Source of the DNA: Hyaloperonospora brassicae
Lineage: Eukaryota; Oomycota; Peronosporomycetes; Peronosporales; Peronosporaceae
Length of the DNA: 64,000 bases
Assembly (NCBI GenBank): GCA_947650285.1
Contig: CANTFL010000395.1
Span: 1-64,000 of the forward strand
Direction: 5' to 3'
Shown here one piece after another: positions 58,403 through 64,000 of the stretch (the first letter of the stretch is position 1; the number at the start of each line of letters is the position of its first letter). The position numbers were made by a program, and so were the translations under genes. The notes beneath the pieces are model-generated. The model searched no databases. It saw only the letters and a list, made by a program, of their open reading frames with translations, and was not told the origin of the DNA.

Positions 58403-60874
58403 ATGGTGCGCGTGCCCGGATCTTCTGAGGCCTCTGGATTTCACCGTGAGTCCACTGGCGAAGATGTCAAGATCAAGCAAGAACCTGGGATTGAAGTGTC
58501 AGCGACAGAGGGATCGACGCAGACACGCAGAAACACAAGATCCTCAGATCATCAGAGTTTTGGGAGGGGCTCTGATGAAATGAAAATGAAAGAGGAAGAT
58601 CGAGAGATCGATCTGGAAGATAAACCTCAACCCCCTCCTAGGGTCCTTTCGGGGGCCACCGCAGATCGCTCTGCAAAGAGCAATCTGCTGGATGAAAATC
58701 CAAAGGCGAAAGCCAAACCCTACCTCCTCGTTGACAGATCTCCCGACCTCAAGCCGAGGAACACGATCACGAGATCGATCACATCGGAACGACCCACGAC
58801 GAGATCAATGGGATCGGACGTCAAAGATCGCCAAATCGGCAGAACCGTGCAATCGAAGATCGGAGTCAAAGAGGAATACGATGAAACACCAGATAAGATC
58901 GCGATGCCGAAGACGGAATATAACCCAGTGAAGATCGCGTTCAGAGAGAAGGAGACGACGGGTGAGGCACGGGAGCGTGCGAAATGGCAGTACTATTATG
59001 GCCATTTGAAGACACTATTCAAGACGGATCCAGTGTTCAAGATATTAAGGCCCAAGTTGATTGGTCCTCTGGATAAGCCGATCTCGGTCCCACCTCCTGG
59101 GACCAACAAAGTCGACGAGATCAATTTGATTTTGCAGATGTTGGACGACATGGGTGTCTGCCCTAACGCTTTTGATGGAGATGAACTGCTGAGTTGCAGC
59201 TTGGAACAGTTGAACAACGCGGCGAATGAGTTTGTGGAGATCATGATTATGCTGGTGGGCAAAGCCAATACTCCTGAAGACAAGATCGAGACACCCTCGG
59301 ACTCGCTCCAGAAACACCCCGCGGGATCGCCCCGCTACGCCTCGGATGACTCCGAGAGCGAGTCAGATGGATCCATCAGCATTCGTCGGATGTCTCTGGG
59401 ACCATCGGGTGGTACGTTTTTAAAGAACAAGATCGGCCAAGCCAAGATTGACGCCTTTAAAGGACAAGCCAAGAGCGACATGTTACTGAGATCGGCCGGT
59501 ACCCGTACTGGGCTGGACGATCAAGAAGAAAGCGATCTAAGTCGGCACTTCAATGCAGCCATGAAGAAGTACGAGGCGGATCAACGTACAGCTCAGCGAA
59601 TGAATCGACAGCCAAACCACTACCCAGATCGCCGTACCTTTCTCCAACCCTCGCACGAAAGCCATGACATGCCGGATGTGGAGATGGAATCGGTGGAGTC
59701 GGACACTTACCAGCAGATCCATCATGGGGCGGAATACGACCCAGATGATCTATGGATGCCCGAACCACGGCGCCCTCACGTAGCCGCGACCGGTGTGACT
59801 ACCGGAGGGGGGAGCATCACGCAGAGGATCAGAATCTCAGCGATTTCGGAACTGAAAGAATTCTCAGGGAAGGATCGGGAAGAAGACAAAGCACGAACCT
59901 GGATCGGCAAAGTGAAGTCAGCGTTCATCCGGGACCAAGCACCGGACGAAGAGAGATGTCTGGTTTTCGGTGATCTCATGGTGGGCCCCGCCCGTTATTG
60001 GTACCGACAGCTGAGTAGATCGACGAGATTCAATTGGAAAGAATTGATGGACAGTTTTCTTGTGGAATATGCGGGACACGGGATGTCCGCGAGCCGGCAA
60101 TATTACCACGCAAAGAAACGATCGGAGGAAGATCCTTTGCAGTACCTGTATCGGCTTAATGTGATGGGACTGCAGGCGAAGATACCGGTGATGACTGGAT
60201 TGCCAGCTGCGCGCAAAGAACATGTCAACCATTTCATTGACACCTTGGACGACCCCGATCTGTCCAATCAATTGCTACTGCTGAATATAGAAAACGCAGA
60301 TGCCATGCAAAAAACGCTGCATGGATATCAACAAGGGAGATCGCGTCAAGGGAAAGTGATGATGGGATCGTCCAAGTTCAGACAGAAGGGAACTCAGGGT
60401 CCAGCGCTGTCTAAGCCTGCACGAGCGGTGAGGATGATCCGTACCGAGGACGTCAGCAGCGAGTCAGGATCGGACACCTACGGATCGGATTCGGAAGATC
60501 GATTGAGATCGGTCCACGTGGCTGCTACTACGGATCGGCACCCATCCCCCAATGACGTTACGGCAAACGCGAGATCGGTCGACCCGAACGTTCGTCGAGA
60601 TTACCAAGATCGCAATATGTCATCGAAGCCGTGTACTCATTGCGGATCGACCAAGCATGGAGATCTCGGTTGCTGGAAGAGGCTCACTTGTCAGAAGTGT
60701 GGGCGTAAAGGACACCCCTCTGACAATTGTTTTTTTGTGTGTCGTGCCTGCGGTGAGATGCATGACCCGGGGAAGTGTCCCATGGAGGAGTTCTACAACA
60801 TGATCCGCCAGTGGTACGTCCCAAACAAGCATGCAGGGATGCTGCCAGAGAAGGCCGAGAAGATGTTAAACTAG
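58403..60874 (+). CDS. Gag polyprotein, element E (intact, 823 aa)
   Basis: Gag forms the particle and packages element RNA. The frame is open from the ATG next to the LTR to the TAG. Residues 1-190 are charged and disordered-looking, with VKIKQEPG near 22-29. An acidic Ser-rich part near 310-330 reads ASDDSESESDGSISI. The retrotransposon gag (capsid-like) domain covers about 475-630 (ISAISELKEFSGKDREEDKA, WYRQLSRSTRFNWKELMDSF). Three C-terminal zinc knuckles start at Cys 744 (CX2CX4HX4C), 763 (CX2CX4HX4C) and 780 (CX2CX3HX4C). Length is above that of many Gypsy Gags because of the N-terminal part. The start is the first ATG after the LTR; a later Met near 55 is possible. Confidence 0.92.
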   Translation: MVRVPGSSEASGFHRESTGEDVKIKQEPGIEVSATEGSTQTRRNTRSSDHQSFGRGSDEMKMKEEDREIDLEDKPQPPPRVLSGATADRSAKSNLLDENPKAKAKPYLLVDRSPDLKPRNTITRSITSERPTTRSMGSDVKDRQIGRTVQSKIGVKEEYDETPDKIAMPKTEYNPVKIAFREKETTGEARERAKWQYYYGHLKTLFKTDPVFKILRPKLIGPLDKPISVPPPGTNKVDEINLILQMLDDMGVCPNAFDGDELLSCSLEQLNNAANEFVEIMIMLVGKANTPEDKIETPSDSLQKHPAGSPRYASDDSESESDGSISIRRMSLGPSGGTFLKNKIGQAKIDAFKGQAKSDMLLRSAGTRTGLDDQEESDLSRHFNAAMKKYEADQRTAQRMNRQPNHYPDRRTFLQPSHESHDMPDVEMESVESDTYQQIHHGAEYDPDDLWMPEPRRPHVAATGVTTGGGSITQRIRISAISELKEFSGKDREEDKARTWIGKVKSAFIRDQAPDEERCLVFGDLMVGPARYWYRQLSRSTRFNWKELMDSFLVEYAGHGMSASRQYYHAKKRSEEDPLQYLYRLNVMGLQAKIPVMTGLPAARKEHVNHFIDTLDDPDLSNQLLLLNIENADAMQKTLHGYQQGRSRQGKVMMGSSKFRQKGTQGPALSKPARAVRMIRTEDVSSESGSDTYGSDSEDRLRSVHVAATTDRHPSPNDVTANARSVDPNVRRDYQDRNMSSKPCTHCGSTKHGDLGCWKRLTCQKCGRKGHPSDNCFFVCRACGEMHDPGKCPMEEFYNMIRQWYVPNKHAGMLPEKAEKMLN
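58404..58422 (+). other. candidate primer binding site, element E
   Basis: TGGTGCGCGTGCCCGGATC begins one base after the LTR and contains the last two bases of the gag start codon. Conserved across the family, including one old copy. The matching tRNA needs a search. Confidence 0.6.
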
Positions 60875-60905
60875 GACGCTCGCCAGGTTTGAATCTGGTA
60901 CGAGC
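60865..60905 (+). promoter_or_regulatory. candidate -1 ribosomal frameshift signal between gag and pol
   Basis: The gag frame ends G TTA AAC TAG. GTTAAAC (60865-60871) is a usable -1 slippery heptamer; as I recall, an arterivirus uses the same string. After a 6-nt spacer (60872-60877) a hairpin forms: 60878-60882 with 60901-60905 and 60883-60886 with 60895-60898, with an 8-nt loop and a 2-nt bulge. Pol is in the -1 frame, open from 60724 through this point. A 1-in-20-type shift would yield Gag-Pol. The alternative is reinitiation at the first pol-frame ATG (60982). Confidence 0.7.
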
Positions 60906-63900
60906 CGAGCGTTCTAGGCTCTGCATTATTGCATACGTGGAGAAAAAGAAGACAGATCGCGAGAGTAAGCAGGATACAGATATGGAAACAAATATATCTC
61001 GTTCGAAGTCAAAACGTGTTGCTTCCGTGTCCCATCTGAAGCGGATCGATGAGTACTCGCGATCTGAACCAACTATGGAGATCGAGCTCGCTTACGGTGA
61101 ATCTCGCGGATACTGGAAGCACTACTCGCCCGGGAAGTGGTTCAAACAAGCGAAAGCTGTTGGCAAGATCAACAACGCAAAAGCCACTCTGTTATTTGAT
61201 TCTGGTGCTGAAGTGTCGATCATTGACACCACCTTTGCTCGTAAGGTCGGTTGTAATATTGACGAAAGTCAACGACAAGAATGTATCGGGATCGGAGAAA
61301 CCCCGTACATGACGATGGGACGTACCAAGATCAAAGTAACCCTCGCGGGATCGCTGGTATACTATTTCAATGTGTGGGTAGGCGATCTGGCAGGGCAAGA
61401 AGCGATTCTGGGCATGGACTTTATGGTGCCTGCCGGAGTGCGGCTCGATCTAGCCGATGGCGCGCTATGTCTACCGGAAGAAATCCGTATTCATCTCGCA
61501 GGACGTCGCCCCGCGTACGGATCGAAGATACAACATATAACGGCGAAGGACCAACACGTGGTGATCCCGGTCGGAGAGTCAAGGGAAGTGAAGATCGGGA
61601 TCGGAGGGGCTAAGATGAAGTTGTGGATCGCTAGAGGACCGGATTGGGTTCCCACTGTGATCTCGGGGTTGGGTAAGACGAAGTACCTGCAGATGACCAA
61701 CATTAGCGACCATGAGATCATACTGCCCACCCACACTATATTAGGCTTGTGGACCGAAGGCGATATGGTACCACGAACTCAAGGTTTCGTGACGGTCGGA
61801 TCGGGGAAGTACAAGGAGTGGCAAACTCTGGCGTATGAGGCTACAACGGATCGAGTGAATGAACCCCCAAAAGAACAGATCGGACCACTGGTAGATCGCC
61901 CTACGTATGCCACTCCCAAATGCATCATGAAACGTCAGTCCGACGCGTTAAAGGACATACCTCCAGCGATTTCCATGATAACGCAGCAAGCTGGCGATGA
62001 TGAATCGCAAAAGACAGATGTTGGGGTTGCGAGGGAAGTAATGGTCAACGGAGCCGAACTAGCGCGGGTGGATAGCGATCAAGAAATCGGAGCCCAACAG
62101 GCTACGAAGGGAGATCGCGATACAGATCCCGACTGGCTACGTGACAGATCGTCTCTATCGAAGGCCGAACCGACTGATAAACTGCTGAATTTGGACCAGC
62201 CGGGAGAGACGAAAGAGCCCAAGGAAGAAGCAATGTTAAAGACTGAAGATGCCGAGATCGCGGGAACACCAGTTTACTACCACGAGAGCGGAGATTTGTT
62301 TGCTGAAGATATCGAGCAGCACATGGCAGTACTACCAGAAATGTCGGCGACTACAGAAGAAGTGACGATTGAAGACATTCAGATCGGAGATCCAAATGTG
62401 CCTCTCACCACAGATCAACAGCGGCTCAGATTGCTGATCTGGAAGAGCCGTCACCTCCTCATGGGTAAAGGTAATGCTCTACCACCAGCAGCACGGGGCG
62501 CGATCTGTGATATTGATGTCGGTGGGGCAGCACCGATAGCGCAAAGAGTACGTCCGGTCGCACCTAAATATCGGGAGAAGCTGTCAGATCTCATCAAAGG
62601 GCTGTTAGCGGCCAAGATCGTTCAGCCATCCACGTCACCTTGGGCGTCTCCGATAGTGGTGATCATCAAGAAGAACGGAGTGGACATTCGCCTTTGTATA
62701 GATTATCGAAGAGTGAATCAGCTGACGCGCCTGATGGTTTATCCCATGCCGTTGATCAGCGATCTGCTGGAAGACCTGGATAAAGCCCTATGGTACTGTT
62801 CGTTAGACATGGCTAGTGGATTCTGGGTCGTGGAAATGACCGAACGAGCAAAACTGATCTCAGCGTTTGTCACGCCGTTTGGTCTTTTCGAGTGGTTGCG
62901 AATGCCTTTTGGGCTTAAGAACGCGCCCCAGATCTACCAACGTCTGGTTGACAATGCGCTGTATGGATACCTCAAGATCGGCCAGAGATCAACCTCGGAT
63001 GGCCCGATCGACGTGTTCAAGGACGGCGAACCTGAGACAGATCGACGATCTTCTATACTGGGACGCCGATCTTACATTGACGACATCCTCATACCAGCCA
63101 CCTCATGGGAATCTCTGTACGCAAAAGTAGAGCGATTGCTGGAAGCATGTGATAAGTGGAATCTGTCTATCAGTCTCACAAAGAGTTTTTGGGGGTGCCG
63201 TAAAGTCGATTATTTGGGACATCGAGTGTCGATGGATGGTCTGGAGGCTCAGCCCAAGAACTTGGAGTCGTTGATCAACATCCCGTTCCCTAGCACGCTA
63301 CGAGCTATGCAATCTTTTCTCGGGAGCTTGAACTACTACCGTCGCTTCATTGAGGATTTCGCGGTGTACGCCGCGGTATTGTATGAGTTAAGAGAATCGG
63401 ATTTCTTCGAGATCGGCCGATCTCAGCTTGCAGCAGGTGACGAATGGTCGACCGAGGGTCGATGGACGGAGGCCAAGGTTGCTTTCACTATGCTAAAGGC
63501 TAAGATAGCTACAGCTCCCATGCTCAAACACTTCGACCCAGATCGCCCTCCCGTGATCGTGGTCTATGCTAGCAAGTGGGCTGTTTCAGCGGCCCTGATA
63601 CAGGAGTACGATGGCGTGTATCATCCGGTGACGTTTACAAGCCGCACGTTGAAGCCCAATGAGCTTAACTACGGAACGGTGGAAAAAGAAGTGCTGGCGC
63701 TACTTCGTGTCTTGGATGTATGCTATACTACGCTTGCCTCGCGGGAGATCACTGTGCTGACCCGACATTCTACGTTAGCGTGGTTGATGCAATCTCGGGG
63801 ACTCAACGGGAGATTAGGACGGTGGGCTGCTTTGTTGTCAAACTGGACTATGGAGGTGAAGAAATGTGAGCGAGGAGAAGAAGAAATCCTGGGCATGTTG

Positions 63901-64000
63901 GCAGCGAGTATCACCCCAAGAGACGAAATAGAAGAGATGCTGATCGCGATCTCCCCACGTAAAGACTGCCGACTCAAGATATCAACACCACCACCAACGG
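60871..64000 (+). CDS. Pol polyprotein, element E (open to window end, at least 1043 codons)
   Basis: Translated in the -1 frame relative to gag, without a stop. Aspartic protease: LLFDSGAEVSIID at 61189-61227, GQEAILGMDF near 61400. RT about 62560-63330: WASPIVVIIKKNG, then Asp in LDMASGF (62806), MPFGLKNAPQIYQRLV, about 31 extra residues (62980-63072), then YIDD (63073-63084). First RNase H 63541-63880: the usual first catalytic Asp is Tyr (63565-63567, VVYASKW), so it is probably a structural connection domain. In C and D a second RNase H, integrase and chromodomain follow. The product would be made as Gag-Pol and cut by the protease. Confidence 0.92.

Larger units (their letters stand above)
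56622..64000 (+). mobile_element. Element E: best preserved C/D/E-family Ty3/Gypsy element, cut by the window end
   Basis: LTR 56622-58402, primer site, open gag (58403-60874), frameshift signal and open pol to the window end. Unlike C and D, no disabling change is seen: the protease has DSGAE, the RT has YIDD, and there are no stops. The second RNase H, integrase, chromodomain, antisense frame and 3' LTR would lie beyond 64000. If the tandem duplication holds, the element should end about 7.1 kb past the window end. Confidence 0.9.

Noticed and set aside
60878..60940. tRNA-like structure after gag (GGTTTGAATC resembles a T-arm)
   Set aside because: The loop is 8 nt with no proper T-stem. 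The hairpin position relative to the heptamer explains it better as a frameshift stimulator.
1..64000. Host genes, effector genes, CRISPR arrays, rRNA
   Set aside because: No signal peptide with RXLR-type motif, no spacer-repeat array, no rRNA-like sequence and no host gene family was recognised. All long frames belong to retroelements or are shadows.

Overview
The window is a nest of Ty3/Gypsy LTR retrotransposons with no recognisable host gene. It reads as a repeat-rich oomycete nuclear genome, probably Phytophthora or a related downy mildew. That call rests on chromodomain integrases, a reverse transcriptase with about 30 extra residues before its YIDD box, a doubled RNase H region and TGTAAC...GTTACA LTRs. 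It comes from recognising families, not from a search.

Layout. (1) 1-1411: the 3' end of a + strand element whose 391-bp LTR is a chain of perfect hairpins. (2) 1412-3592: unassigned. (3) 3593-11280: element A, minus strand, complete but decayed, with two 531-bp LTRs that differ at about 12 positions. (4) 11528-20756: element B, an older relative of A on the minus strand. A 1.69-kb element with 249-bp terminal inverted repeats sits inside its 3' LTR. (5) 20757-22621: unassigned, with a TA microsatellite. (6) 22622-34592: an old LTR piece, then element C on the minus strand. C belongs to a second, GATC-rich family with LTRs of about 1.8 kb. (7) 34593-35191: an LTR tail. (8) 35192-38657: segment X. 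(9) 38658-53155: element D, same family as C, + strand, complete but dead. (10) 53156-56621: X', a gap-free copy of X. (11) 56622-64000: element E, the same family, cut by the window end.

E is the best preserved. Its LTR ends directly at the gag start codon, which overlaps a TGG-type primer binding site. Gag is open for 823 codons. Pol lies in the -1 frame and stays open to the window end (1043 codons). The join carries a GTTAAAC heptamer at the gag stop and a hairpin 6 nt downstream, the layout of a -1 ribosomal frameshift signal. C and D share inactivating lesions and a 3.2-kb block that is about 99% identical in inverted orientation, which suggests gene conversion.

Where the 3' region is visible, elements of all three families carry an antisense reading frame between pol and the 3' LTR. 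X-D and X'-E are a tandem duplication with a period of 17,964 bp. The LTR between the units looks like a crossover hybrid. All identity statements are by-eye comparisons.
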